Shown in pieces: positions 1-7,425 of a stretch of DNA of 9,539 nt (within the stretch, counting starts at the first letter, position 1; each line of letters opens with the position of its first letter). The translations under genes were made by a program, and so were the position numbers. Origin of the DNA: a bacterium. GTDB lineage: Bacteria; Armatimonadota; Fimbriimonadia; Fimbriimonadales; GBS-DC. The stretch covers positions 1 to 9,539 of the forward strand of contig JARJMV020000325.1 of assembly GCA_029335935.2 (NCBI GenBank), read 5' to 3'. The notes below the pieces were generated by a model. It did no database searches. It saw only the letters and a list, made by a program, of their open reading frames with translations, and was not told where the DNA came from.

Positions 1-1
1 G

Positions 2-919
2 TTCTACGACTCGTTCGCCACCACCATCGGCGGCGGCACGACGAACATGAGCCAGTCCGCGCTCGGCAGCGGACGCGATAGCTACCCGGTGGACATCGAG
101 GGCGCGTCGGTGCTGTGGAACGGCATTGGCGGCAACACGAACAACTACGATGTGTTCGTCACCCGTCCGAGCGCCACACGCAACCTCAGCTTGCTACGAT
201 TCGGCGGCGGCAGTACGGCAGGCGTGCGCGAGGGCTACGGTGTCGCCGTCTTCTCCAGTGGCAACGCCTTCTGGGTGGGCAAGCACAGCTCCACCAACGA
301 CAAGACGCACCTGTTCCACTACAACTGGGCAAACAACGCCAGCGTGAACTTGGTGCAGGAGGCGGTGGGCAGCCGCGATACAGAGGCAATCTACTTGGCG
401 CACAACGGCGCGGAGCAAGTCCTGTGGGCGGTGCGCAACAGTGCAGGCACGAGCTACGAAGTCTATCTCTCCACACCGAACATCGCCACCACCCTGCAAG
501 GAACCGTGACCATCGCGGGCTTCGTGGGCAACACCTCGCAAATCGCGCTCACCTTCCGCCAGTACGACCCCTACACCGGCAGCATCGCCGCCACCCACAC
601 GGGCAACATGAATGCTGGCTCCACCTACTCGATCGCTGTGACGCCCGGCTTATATGATGGGCTGCGCATCACCGCGCCACGCTGCCTCGCACGCAACATC
701 CCCGGCTTGCGCCGCCTGCTGGGCGCGACTACGCTCGACTTCAGCCTCACGCTCGGCGATGTGAACGGTGATCATGTGATCGACGACGCCGACCTGCTGG
801 AAGTGCTGTTCAACTTCGGCAACAGCACGAACGCTCCTGCCGACTTGAACGGTGATGGCGTGGTGGACGATGCCGATCTTTTAATCGTGCTGTTCAACTT
901 CGGCGCACAGGGCGACTAA
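2..919 (+). CDS. C-terminal part of a dockerin-like (EF-hand) tailed, probably secreted protein (5' end outside window)
   Basis: The frame is open from the left edge, so the real start lies upstream; the ATG at 47 is internal. The 305 visible residues have three parts. Residues 1 to about 160 are rich in Gly, Asn, Ser, Thr and aromatics, as in beta-propeller or beta-sandwich exoproteins; I recognise no named domain there. Residues about 165-250 (from LQGTV to LDFSLTLG) look like a small beta-sandwich of the carboxypeptidase-regulatory or transthyretin type. Residues 252-305 hold two 28-residue repeats, each a 12-residue calcium-type loop (DVNGDHVIDDAD and DLNGDGVVDDAD) followed by a helix ending VLFNFG, as in type I dockerins. 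Dockerins bind cohesins in cellulosomes, but such tails also occur in bacteria without cellulosomes, so a cohesin partner is not implied. A surface or extracellular role is inferred. The next gene begins 3 bases after the stop, suggesting co-transcription. Confidence 0.8.
   Translation, partial: FYDSFATTIGGGTTNMSQSALGSGRDSYPVDIEGASVLWNGIGGNTNNYDVFVTRPSATRNLSLLRFGGGSTAGVREGYGVAVFSSGNAFWVGKHSSTNDKTHLFHYNWANNASVNLVQEAVGSRDTEAIYLAHNGAEQVLWAVRNSAGTSYEVYLSTPNIATTLQGTVTIAGFVGNTSQIALTFRQYDPYTGSIAATHTGNMNAGSTYSIAVTPGLYDGLRITAPRCLARNIPGLRRLLGATTLDFSLTLGDVNGDHVIDDADLLEVLFNFGNSTNAPADLNGDGVVDDADLLIVLFNFGAQGD
758..904 (+). repeat. Two tandem 84-bp units encoding the dockerin-like EF-hand loops
   Basis: The two calcium-loop units begin at 758 and 842, exactly 84 bases (28 codons) apart. 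Each ends in the identical 18-mer GTGCTGTTCAACTTCGGC, at 803-820 and 887-904. The units share most codons but differ at third positions, which points to an old internal duplication held by protein-level selection and not a recent copy. Loop positions 1, 3, 5, 9 and 12 carry Asp/Asn side chains suited to calcium (D, N, D, D, D in both loops). Confidence 0.8.
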
Positions 920-922
920 CCG

Positions 923-1708
923 ATGCGTATCAGCTGCGCGGCGTATTCGTTCCGAGAGGCTCTGACGAAGGGCGAGATGAGCCTCTCGGACTTCATACGG
1001 CTCTGCGCAGAGATGGGGCTGGACGGCGTGGAGCTGACGGGCTACTACTTTCCCGACATAAGCCGCGCCACGCTGAACACGCTCAAGCGCGAGTGTTTTC
1101 GCTTCGGGTTGGCAATCGCAGGCACGGCGACACGCAATCACTTCACCCACCCTGACGCTGAGGTGCGCAAAGCAGAGGTGGAGGGTGTGAAGCGGTGGAT
1201 TGACATCGCGGTTTCGCTCGGCGCCCCGATGCTGCGCATCTTCGCCGACAGGGGCATTCCGCAGGGCGTTCCCGAACGGCAGGCGTACGACTGGTCACGC
1301 GAGTGCATCGAGCAGGTACTGCCCCACGCGGAGGCGCAGGGCATCGTGCTGGCGTTGGAGACCCACTGGGGCTTGACCGCCGACGCCGAACGCACGCTCC
1401 GCTATGTGCGCGACCTCAAGAGCGACTCCTTCGGAATTCTGCTGGACGGCGCGAACACTCGCGAGAACCCCTACGAGATGATTGAGAAGCTCGCGCCCTA
1501 CGCCGTGAGCGTTCACGCCAAGACCCACGCACGCAACGCAAGGAACGAGTTTTTCGAGCTGGACTACGAGCGCATCTTCCGAATCCTCAAGGCGGCGGGC
1601 TATCGAGGCTATGTGGCGATCGAGTACGAATACACCGACCCGCCGATGCAAGCCGTGCCGCGCTTCGCGAAGAAACTGCTCACACTGCGTAATCGGATGC
1701 ATCGGTAG
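923..1708 (+). CDS. Sugar phosphate isomerase/epimerase, xylose-isomerase-like TIM barrel
   Basis: This 261-residue protein has the AP endonuclease 2 / xylose-isomerase-like TIM-barrel pattern. The opening strand and helix (MRISCAAYSFRE, then GLDGVEL with E37) are followed by a likely metal-ligand set: E146 (LALETHW), D175 (LLDGAN), H198 (SVHAKT) and E234 (VAIEYE). The Glu-Asp-His-Glu order and spacing match divalent-metal enzymes of this fold, such as tagatose/psicose epimerases and inosose or hydroxypyruvate isomerases. The length is typical and no signal peptide is seen, so it should be cytoplasmic. The substrate cannot be read from sequence: these enzymes isomerise or epimerise keto-sugars, inositol derivatives or similar polyols. 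The ATG at 923 lies 3 bases after the upstream stop, with only a weak AGGGCG Shine-Dalgarno at 909-914, so translational coupling is plausible. The fold call is firm; the exact reaction is unknown. Confidence 0.85.
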   Translation: MRISCAAYSFREALTKGEMSLSDFIRLCAEMGLDGVELTGYYFPDISRATLNTLKRECFRFGLAIAGTATRNHFTHPDAEVRKAEVEGVKRWIDIAVSLGAPMLRIFADRGIPQGVPERQAYDWSRECIEQVLPHAEAQGIVLALETHWGLTADAERTLRYVRDLKSDSFGILLDGANTRENPYEMIEKLAPYAVSVHAKTHARNARNEFFELDYERIFRILKAAGYRGYVAIEYEYTDPPMQAVPRFAKKLLTLRNRMHR

Positions 1709-1786
1709 GAGAGTGGGGTTAGGCGTCGAACTGGCTATATCTGTGAACGCGCGGGTATTGCTACGCAGTTGGGGGACGCAGGCGCG

Positions 1787-4700
1787 ATGAGCCTCGCCCT
1801 CGCTCGGATTCGTCTGCACGGGTTCAAAACCTTTGCGCAGCGCGTGGAGATCGAGCTCGCCTCCCACCTGACGGCAGTGGTGGGTCCTAACGGTTGCGGC
1901 AAGAGCAACTTGGTGGATGCGCTTAGTTGGGCGTTGGGCGAGGCGAATGTGCGCACGCTGCGGGCGCAGACGCCGACGGAGGTCATCTTCAGCGGTTCGG
2001 CGGCGCACAAACCGTTGGGACTGGCGGAGGTCTCGCTCTGGTTCAACAACGAGACGCGCTGGCTGCCCCTCGACGCCGACGAGGTGCAACTCACGCGCCG
2101 ATTGTATCGCTCGGGCGAGTGGGAATGCTGGATTAATCGTACGCCCGCGCGGTTGCGCGACCTCGCCGACCTCTTCGCGGGCACAGGGCTGGGGCGCGGG
2201 GGCTACGCCATCGTCGGGCAAGGCGACATCGACGCGCTGTTGAACGCGCCCCCTGAAGACCGACGCCGCTGGCTCGAAGAGGTCGCTGGGGTCGCCCTCT
2301 ACCGCGCTCGGCGCAAAGACGCCCTGCGCGACCTCGAATCGGCACGACTGCACCTGACCCGCGTGGAAGATGTGCTGCGCGAACTGGAACGGCAACGCGA
2401 GCCGATGCGCCAAGAAGCCGAGCGCGCCCTCGTGTACCGCGAACTGCAGCGCCAACTGCACGCGCTGGAAGCGGCGCACCTGCGCTACGAATATCACGCC
2501 CTCAGCCAGCGCATGCGCCTCGCCCACGCCGAACGCGAGGCACTGCGCGCCGAAATCCTGCAAACCGAACTCACGATTGCCGAGCAGGAGAGCCACGCCG
2601 ACGCCTACGGACGCGCCATCGCCGAGCTGGAAAGCACGATGGACACCCTCCGCGCCGTGCTGCAAAGCCAACTCACCGCCGAAGAACGCACATTGGGCGA
2701 ACTGAGCCGACTCGACGAGCGCGAAAACGCTCTGCAAGAACTCGCGCGCGCCCTCCAAGACGAAACCGAGAGCCTGCACGCGCAGGAATCGGCACGCGCG
2801 GAGCGCATCGCCGCGCTGCAACATGCGCTTCAGAGCGTCGAACACGAAACACTAACGCTGAAACCCGCCATCGAGCGAGCCGAGCGCGACGCACGAAGCC
2901 TCGAAGCCGAGCGCCGCGCGCTGGAGAACGCTTACCAAGCCGCGCTGCGCCAGCAGTCGGAGCGGGCGAGCGCGCGTCAGCAAGCGGAAACGCTCCGCGC
3001 CGACGCCCAACACGCCGAAACGCGCCTCGAAACGCTACGCCAAGAGACCGAGCAACTGCAAACGGCGCTGCGCGCCGTGCAAACCGAAGAGGACGCCCTG
3101 CACGCGCAAGCCGACGCGCTGGAAGCCGAGCAGGCGACGAGCGAGCGCGAGTGGCAGCGCCTGACGCGCGAAGCGCAACACCGCACGCGCGCCGTCGAGA
3201 CCCTGCGCGCCCGCGTCCGCGCGCTGGAGAGTAGCCTGCAGTCGGGCGAAGGCGCCAGCCCCGCCGTGCGCGCCCTGCTCCAAGCCGTGCGTAAGGGCGA
3301 TCTCCAGGGCGACTATGTGCCCGTCGGCGCGGCGCTCACCGTGCCCGAAGCCTACCAGCTCGCCGTCAACGCCGCGCTGGGCAACGCCGTCAACGATATC
3401 ATCGCCCCCACCGAAACCGACGCCCGCGCCGCCGTGCAGTGGCTGCAACGCAACCGCGCGGGCAGGCTCACCGTCCTGCCGCTGGATTTGCTGCAGCCTC
3501 GCGCCCCCAGCAAGCCTGTCCAACGCGCCGACGGCGTGGTCGGTATCGCCGCCGACCTGGTGCAGTACGATCCGCGCTACGAGCCTGCCATACGCCACCT
3601 GCTGGGGCGCGTGCTGATTGTCGAAACGCTGGAGCAAGCGACTGAGCTGGTGCGCACGCTGCGTCGTCAGGCGCGCGGCGGCGACTTCTCGCGCATCGCC
3701 ACGCTGGACGGCGCAGTCGTGCAACTGAGCGGCGCCATCACAGGCGGCGCATACGCCAACGAACGCAGTACCCTGCTCCAACTCAAAGCCGAACTCGACC
3801 GCGCCCGCGCCGCACTGCACGACGCCGAAAGCACACGCGAATCGGCAGAGCGCACGCTGGAGACCTACCGCGCCGCGCACTTCGAACGCCAACACGCGCT
3901 GGAGACGCTCCGACGCCGACTACGCGAGACCGCCCAGACGCGCCTGCGCCTCGAAGCCGAACTCAAACAGCGCGCTCGCGAAGCCGAACACCACACGACG
4001 CTACTCCAACGGGCGCAGGCACAGTTGACGCAGTTGGAACGCCTGCTGAACGCGCCCAGCGACGCCGATTTGCCTGCGCTGGAAGCCGAGCGCGAACGCC
4101 TGCAACGCGACTACGAAACGCGCACGCGCCAGCTCGCCCAGCAACGCGCCGCGCTCCAGCACATCGAGACGCGACGGCGCGAGCTGACGCGCCAACTCGA
4201 AAGCGAGCAGCGCGAACTAGCCCAGCTGCAACAGCGACGCCATAACCGCGCCGAACGGCTGCAGACGCTCCATCAGGAGACCGCGCAGCTCCACGCCGAG
4301 CGCGCCCGCGCCCACACCGAGCGGCGGAGCATTCGCGCCCAGATTGAGCGCGCCCAAGCCGATCTCGACGCCCGACGCGCCGAACGCCAAGCCCTGCTTG
4401 AACAGAGTTTCGCGCTGAACGACCGCATTCGCGCCCTGCGCAGCGCGTTGAGCGAACGCGCCGAACGCGAACGGCAGTTAGACCTGCAAATCGCGCGCGG
4501 CGAGGTGAAGCTCGCCGAGCTGCAGGAACACTGGGCGCGCCTGATGCCGCACGAACCGCTCCCCAACAGCGACGAACCGCTGCCCGACAAGCCGCCCGTC
4601 GCACGCGCCGAGCTCGAACGGCTCCGACGCGCCCTCGCCGACATGGGCGAGGTGAACCTTGCTGCTGCCGACGAGTACGCCCGACTCTCCGAACGGCTCC

Positions 4701-5311
4701 AACACCTCGAACGCCAACGCGCCGACTTGGAGCAGACCTGCGCCCAGCTGCAGCAGCAGCTCCACGAAATCGACGCGCACGCCCGCGAGCAGTTCCTCAA
4801 GACCTTCGAGGCGGTGCAGGGCGCGTTCCAGATGCGTTTCCAGCAGCTGTTCGAGGGGGGTCAGGCGGCGTTGACGCTCACTGATGAGCGCGACCCGCTC
4901 GCCGCAGGCGTCGTCGTGGAGGCGCAGCCGCCAGGCAAACGCCGCCAACGGCTCGAACTGCTCTCGGGCGGCGAACGCGCACTGACCGCCATCGCCTTGC
5001 TGTTCGCCTTCAGCACAGTCAAGCCCAGCCCGCTGATGATTTTAGACGAGGTGGACGCCGCGCTGGACGGGCGCAATGTGCAACGCTTCGCCGACTACCT
5101 CAAGCAGATGGCGAACGACTCGCAGATTCTAATTGTAACGCACAACCCCATCACGACGGCGGTCGCGCGTCAGTGGCTCGGCGTGTCGATGACGGGCGGC
5201 GTCTCACGGATTGTGCCCTACACCCCGCCCGAGTCGCTGCTGGAGTCGGAGCTGGTGGAGCGGCGTCGCGCGATTATCCAGCCCGCCAGCGAGACGACGC
5301 CCCAGCCATAG
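1787..5311 (+). CDS. smc: Chromosome segregation/condensation ATPase SMC
   Basis: SMC dimers load on DNA and, with ScpA and ScpB (neither in this window), extrude loops that condense and separate sister chromosomes. The 1174-residue protein has the full architecture. The N-terminal head carries Walker A GPNGCGKS at 33-40 and the Q-loop region YAIVGQGDIDALLN (Q145). A long Arg/Glu/Ala/Gln coiled coil spans about 165-505. The hinge spans about 509-655, ending in SGAITGG. A return coil runs to about 1000. The C-terminal head has signature LSGGE (1059-1063), Walker B LMILDE (D1087, E1088) and the H-loop at H1119. The length is normal for the family. I chose ATG 1787, 11 bases after a GGGGGA-type run, over an in-frame TTG at 1769 with no ribosome site, because SMC proteins start just before the first strand of the head. 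The conserved part ends at GVSRIV (residue 1143). The last 31 residues overlap the opposing PAP2 gene. Confidence 0.97.
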   Translation: MSLALARIRLHGFKTFAQRVEIELASHLTAVVGPNGCGKSNLVDALSWALGEANVRTLRAQTPTEVIFSGSAAHKPLGLAEVSLWFNNETRWLPLDADEVQLTRRLYRSGEWECWINRTPARLRDLADLFAGTGLGRGGYAIVGQGDIDALLNAPPEDRRRWLEEVAGVALYRARRKDALRDLESARLHLTRVEDVLRELERQREPMRQEAERALVYRELQRQLHALEAAHLRYEYHALSQRMRLAHAEREALRAEILQTELTIAEQESHADAYGRAIAELESTMDTLRAVLQSQLTAEERTLGELSRLDERENALQELARALQDETESLHAQESARAERIAALQHALQSVEHETLTLKPAIERAERDARSLEAERRALENAYQAALRQQSERASARQQAETLRADAQHAETRLETLRQETEQLQTALRAVQTEEDALHAQADALEAEQATSEREWQRLTREAQHRTRAVETLRARVRALESSLQSGEGASPAVRALLQAVRKGDLQGDYVPVGAALTVPEAYQLAVNAALGNAVNDIIAPTETDARAAVQWLQRNRAGRLTVLPLDLLQPRAPSKPVQRADGVVGIAADLVQYDPRYEPAIRHLLGRVLIVETLEQATELVRTLRRQARGGDFSRIATLDGAVVQLSGAITGGAYANERSTLLQLKAELDRARAALHDAESTRESAERTLETYRAAHFERQHALETLRRRLRETAQTRLRLEAELKQRAREAEHHTTLLQRAQAQLTQLERLLNAPSDADLPALEAERERLQRDYETRTRQLAQQRAALQHIETRRRELTRQLESEQRELAQLQQRRHNRAERLQTLHQETAQLHAERARAHTERRSIRAQIERAQADLDARRAERQALLEQSFALNDRIRALRSALSERAERERQLDLQIARGEVKLAELQEHWARLMPHEPLPNSDEPLPDKPPVARAELERLRRALADMGEVNLAAADEYARLSERLQHLERQRADLEQTCAQLQQQLHEIDAHAREQFLKTFEAVQGAFQMRFQQLFEGGQAALTLTDERDPLAAGVVVEAQPPGKRRQRLELLSGGERALTAIALLFAFSTVKPSPLMILDEVDAALDGRNVQRFADYLKQMANDSQILIVTHNPITTAVARQWLGVSMTGGVSRIVPYTPPESLLESELVERRRAIIQPASETTPQP

Positions 5312-5793
5312 AGCCAGCCGAGCGCCCAGCCTGCCAGCACATCCGAGGGGTAATGCACCCCCACATAGACGCGCGACAGCCCGACCATCAACGGCAACCA
5401 CCCCAGATAGAGCAGCGCGCGAGCGCCCCACAACGCCGTCGCCACGCCCGCCAACGCACTCATGTTCGCCGCATGCGCCGACGGGAACGAACCCGAAGTG
5501 AGCTTGCCCGTGATTGCCTCAATCGGCAGCGCCACGCACGGACGCTCGCGACTCACCCATGCCTTCAGCAAGTCGCAACTCTCGTTCGTTAAGATAAGCA
5601 CGGGCAGCAGCCCCAGCGCGAAGGCGCGCGCCTTGCCCCCACGCCAAAGCAGGTAGACCCACAACGCCAACGCGCCCACACGCCCCCAAACCGTCTTCAG
5701 CGCGTCGGAGAAGAACACCATCACGGGCGTCAGCCACTCGGAGCGCCACCCCTCGAATATCCAGTAGAACAGGCGCGTGTCGAGCTCGTGCAT
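5218..5793 (-). CDS. PAP2-family integral membrane phosphatase
   Basis: This 191-residue, mostly hydrophobic protein carries the three type 2 phosphatidic acid phosphatase motifs in order: K77 AWVSRE RP (KX6RP) at 77-85, PSAH at 104-107 (H107), and SRVYVGVHYPSD at 140-151 with catalytic H147 and D151. About five or six membrane helices are visible, with KX6RP and PSAH flanking a short extracytoplasmic stretch. Family members dephosphorylate lipid phosphates such as undecaprenyl pyrophosphate, phosphatidate or phosphatidylglycerol phosphate on the outer face of the membrane. Which of these applies cannot be told, though undecaprenyl pyrophosphate recycling is a common role. It is the last gene of the parB-cmk operon: its ATG lies 3 bases after the cmk stop, with a CGGAG site inside the cmk end. 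The last 31 residues, including the end of the final membrane helix and a Ser/Asp tail, are encoded antisense to the smc 3' end. Confidence 0.92.
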   Translation of the reverse strand: MHELDTRLFYWIFEGWRSEWLTPVMVFFSDALKTVWGRVGALALWVYLLWRGGKARAFALGLLPVLILTNESCDLLKAWVSRERPCVALPIEAITGKLTSGSFPSAHAANMSALAGVATALWGARALLYLGWLPLMVGLSRVYVGVHYPSDVLAGWALGWLYGWGVVSLAGWIIARRRSTSSDSSSDSGGV

Positions 5794-5796
5794 CGG

Positions 5797-6474
5797 CTAC
5801 TCCGGTACGCCGAGCCGTTCGCGACAGAGCTGCAGCGCGTGTTCCAGAGTCTGCTCCTTGCTCCAGCCGTCGTTTTGGAGGATGATAGCGTCGGGCGCGG
5901 GGCGCAGGGGCGACTCGGCGCGGGCGGCGTCGCGCGCGTCGCGCTCCAGTATCTGTTGCAAGATGACTTCGTAGGGCGCGTCGATGCCCTGCTGCTGCAG
6001 TTGCTGTTGGCGTCGGCGGGCGCGCTCTTGGGGCGAGGCGTTCAAGTAGATTTTCACCGCCGCCTCCGGGAACACGACGGTGGTGGTGTCGCGCCCTTCC
6101 GCCACCACGCCGTACGCCTGCGCTGCGATTGCGCGTTGCTGCTGGACCATCACGCGCCGCACGCCCGAATGCACCGACACGCGCGAGGCTAACTCGCTGA
6201 TTTCGGGTGTGCGTATCGCCTCCGACACATCCTCGCCGTTTAGCAGCACGCGCGTCGCATCGCCCTGCGCAACCAGCTGGATTGCCGCCTGCTGCGCGAG
6301 TTGCGTCAGCGCGTCGGCGTCGTTGGGGTCGATCCCCGCACGCTGCGCCGCCAACGCCAACGCACGATACATCGCACCCGTGTCCAGGAGCAGGAACCCC
6401 AGCGCGCGCGCCAGCCCACGCGCCAAAGTGCTCTTGCCCGAACCCGCAGGTCCATCAATGGCGATAACGGTCAT
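5797..6474 (-). CDS. cmk: Cytidylate kinase (CMP/dCMP kinase)
   Basis: The enzyme phosphorylates CMP and dCMP with ATP to the diphosphates, feeding RNA, DNA and phospholipid (CDP) synthesis in the cytoplasm. The 225-residue length is normal. Visible signatures are the P-loop IDGPAGSGKST (residues 6-16), the nucleoside-binding stretch LDTGAMYRA (30-38), the VAEGRD block followed by TVVFPEAAVKIYLNAS, the lid region with ERARRR, and the RDARDAARAESPL and DAIIL blocks near the C-terminus. 'GRDTTTVVF' replaces the commoner GRDxGTVVF, a small change unlikely to matter. The ATG overlaps the parB TGA as ATGA, so translation is probably coupled to parB, and PAP2 follows 3 bases after the stop. No sign of truncation. 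Confidence 0.96.
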   Translation of the reverse strand: MTVIAIDGPAGSGKSTLARGLARALGFLLLDTGAMYRALALAAQRAGIDPNDADALTQLAQQAAIQLVAQGDATRVLLNGEDVSEAIRTPEISELASRVSVHSGVRRVMVQQQRAIAAQAYGVVAEGRDTTTVVFPEAAVKIYLNASPQERARRRQQQLQQQGIDAPYEVILQQILERDARDAARAESPLRPAPDAIILQNDGWSKEQTLEHALQLCRERLGVPE

Positions 6475-7316
6475 CCCACCTCCGAGCGAACGCTCTGCAG
6501 CTGCTCGGCAATCACTTCCAGCAGCAGCTCCAGCTCCTCCTCCAGCGACGGTAGGTGGCTGGGATGGAGCGCGTGGACATCCAAGCCTTCCAGATAGCGT
6601 CGGAATCGGCGCACTTCGAGGGCGGGTCCGCGCACCTCAGCGGCTGCCAGCACCTCCTCGGCGGGCTGCTCCAGGATTTCGTCGGCGCGGTCGGGTTCCT
6701 CGCGCAGGGTGCGCACCAGTGCGGCGGTCTCGCCGCTGGTGAGCTCCTCGTCGCGGATTTTCTCCGCCAGGCGCGTCTGCAGCTCGGGGTCGTCCAACTC
6801 CAGCAGGCTGCGCGCGTGGCTCTCCGTGATACTGCCTGCGGGCGGGCGACCGCTCGCCGAAATCACCTGCTCGCCCACCTCTTCGGGCAACTCCAGCAGC
6901 CCCAGCCAGATGCCTATCGTGCGCTCGCTCAGCCCCAGCAACTGCGCCAGCTCGCGATGGGTCAACTTGCGGCTCTCCTTGAGGTTCTTCAACGCACGCG
7001 CTTTGTCTATCGGCGCGAGATCCTCGCGCTGCAGGTTCTCAATCAGCTGCTCTGTAGTCACCGCGTCGAGGTCGAGCTGTTTCACAATGCAAGGGATTTC
7101 GGTCAGCCCTGCGATTTGCGCCGCGCGCCAGCGTCGCTCGCCTGTGACAATCTGGTAGGTCGCGCCGTCGGGCAGCAATCGTACCGTGATGGGGTTGATG
7201 ATGCCGTAGCGTCGGATGCTCTCCGCCAAGCCCGCCAAGCTCTCCTCATCGTAGCCCCGACGCGGCTGGTCAGGGTCTTCCACAATCTGGTCAATCGGAA
7301 TAAACTTGACCTCCAT
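6471..7316 (-). CDS. parB: ParB/Spo0J-family DNA-binding CTPase
   Basis: ParB proteins bind parS sites, spread along DNA as CTP-dependent clamps, and in model bacteria position the origin and load SMC. This 281-residue protein has box I (DPDQPRR, 14-20), the box II CTP motif TGERRWRAA (58-66), ENLQRE (93-98), a helix-turn-helix around 118-142, the ITESHARSLL helix (163-172) and an acidic, Leu-rich C-terminal segment likely to dimerise. The start is ATG 7316, because AGGAGG lies 8 bases upstream; an in-frame GTG at 7334 would add six residues that are themselves the ribosome site. The HTH sequence LSERTIGIWLGLLELPEE is unlike the usual S-R-S-x-V-x-N-x-L-R-L-L form, so target preference may differ. 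It heads an operon with cmk and PAP2, and no parA is visible. It may be the main chromosomal ParB or a paralogue. Confidence 0.9.
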   Translation of the reverse strand: MEVKFIPIDQIVEDPDQPRRGYDEESLAGLAESIRRYGIINPITVRLLPDGATYQIVTGERRWRAAQIAGLTEIPCIVKQLDLDAVTTEQLIENLQREDLAPIDKARALKNLKESRKLTHRELAQLLGLSERTIGIWLGLLELPEEVGEQVISASGRPPAGSITESHARSLLELDDPELQTRLAEKIRDEELTSGETAALVRTLREEPDRADEILEQPAEEVLAAAEVRGPALEVRRFRRYLEGLDVHALHPSHLPSLEEELELLLEVIAEQLQSVRSEVG

Positions 7317-7324
7317 ATCTTGCG

Positions 7325-7330
7325 CCTCCT
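7325..7330 (-). promoter_or_regulatory. Ribosome binding site of parB (decides the start)
   Basis: On the - strand this reads AGGAGG, 8 bases before the ATG at 7316. The site lies inside the reading frame that would result from the upstream GTG at 7334, so that longer start is unlikely. Confidence 0.8.
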
Positions 7331-7336
7331 GCACAG

Positions 7337-7342
7337 AGTATA
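7337..7342 (-). promoter_or_regulatory. Possible -10 element for the parB-cmk-PAP2 operon
   Basis: The - strand reads CAGGTATACT, with TATACT at the -10 position. A transcript starting about 7 bases downstream would have a leader of only about 15-20 bases that still includes the AGGAGG site. No good -35 hexamer is found at 16-18 bases upstream, so this is a weak call. Confidence 0.35.
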
Positions 7343-7395
7343 CCTGCTGCGCCGAGCCGCCGCCTGACTAAGAGGCTATGTGGGCGAGGAGCTGG

Positions 7396-7417
7396 GGGGG
7401 ATTTCTCGAACGCCCCC
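7396..7417. promoter_or_regulatory. Imperfect 22-bp dyad between the divergent parB and rpsF promoters
   Basis: The sequence reads GGGGG-AT-TTC-TC-GAA-CG-CCCCC. The outer five and inner three pairs of each arm are complementary, two pairs mismatch, and the centre is 2 bases. The 2-base centre is too tight for an RNA hairpin of the full arm, and no T-run follows, so a terminator is unlikely. The position, just upstream of the rpsF -35 and within the parB upstream region, would suit a protein operator. It could also be a chance product of G and C runs. Confidence 0.3.
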
Positions 7418-7425
7418 GCGCAGGG

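Noticed and set aside
764..785. Near-palindrome GATCATGTGATC inside the first EF-hand repeat
   Set aside because: It lies in coding sequence, is short, and follows from the codons for Asp-His-Val-Ile-Asp; no reason to call a site.
1769..1786. TTG at 1769 as a longer start for smc
   Set aside because: No ribosome site precedes it, and SMC proteins begin close to the first head strand, which fits ATG 1787.
1709..1786. Possible promoter (TATATC at 1736-1741) before smc
   Set aside because: No acceptable -35 lies 16-18 bases upstream; the evidence is too thin to list.
1295..2845. 516-codon open frame on the - strand across the isomerase end and smc start
   Set aside because: It lies antisense to two well-recognised genes, crosses their boundary, has no family-like motifs, and is explained by GC-rich third positions.
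3035..3895. 286-codon open frame on the - strand inside smc
   Set aside because: Antisense shadow of the smc coiled coil and hinge; low-complexity product with no recognisable domain.
7317..7334. GTG at 7334 as a longer start for parB
   Set aside because: Its first codons are the AGGAGG ribosome site of the ATG at 7316.
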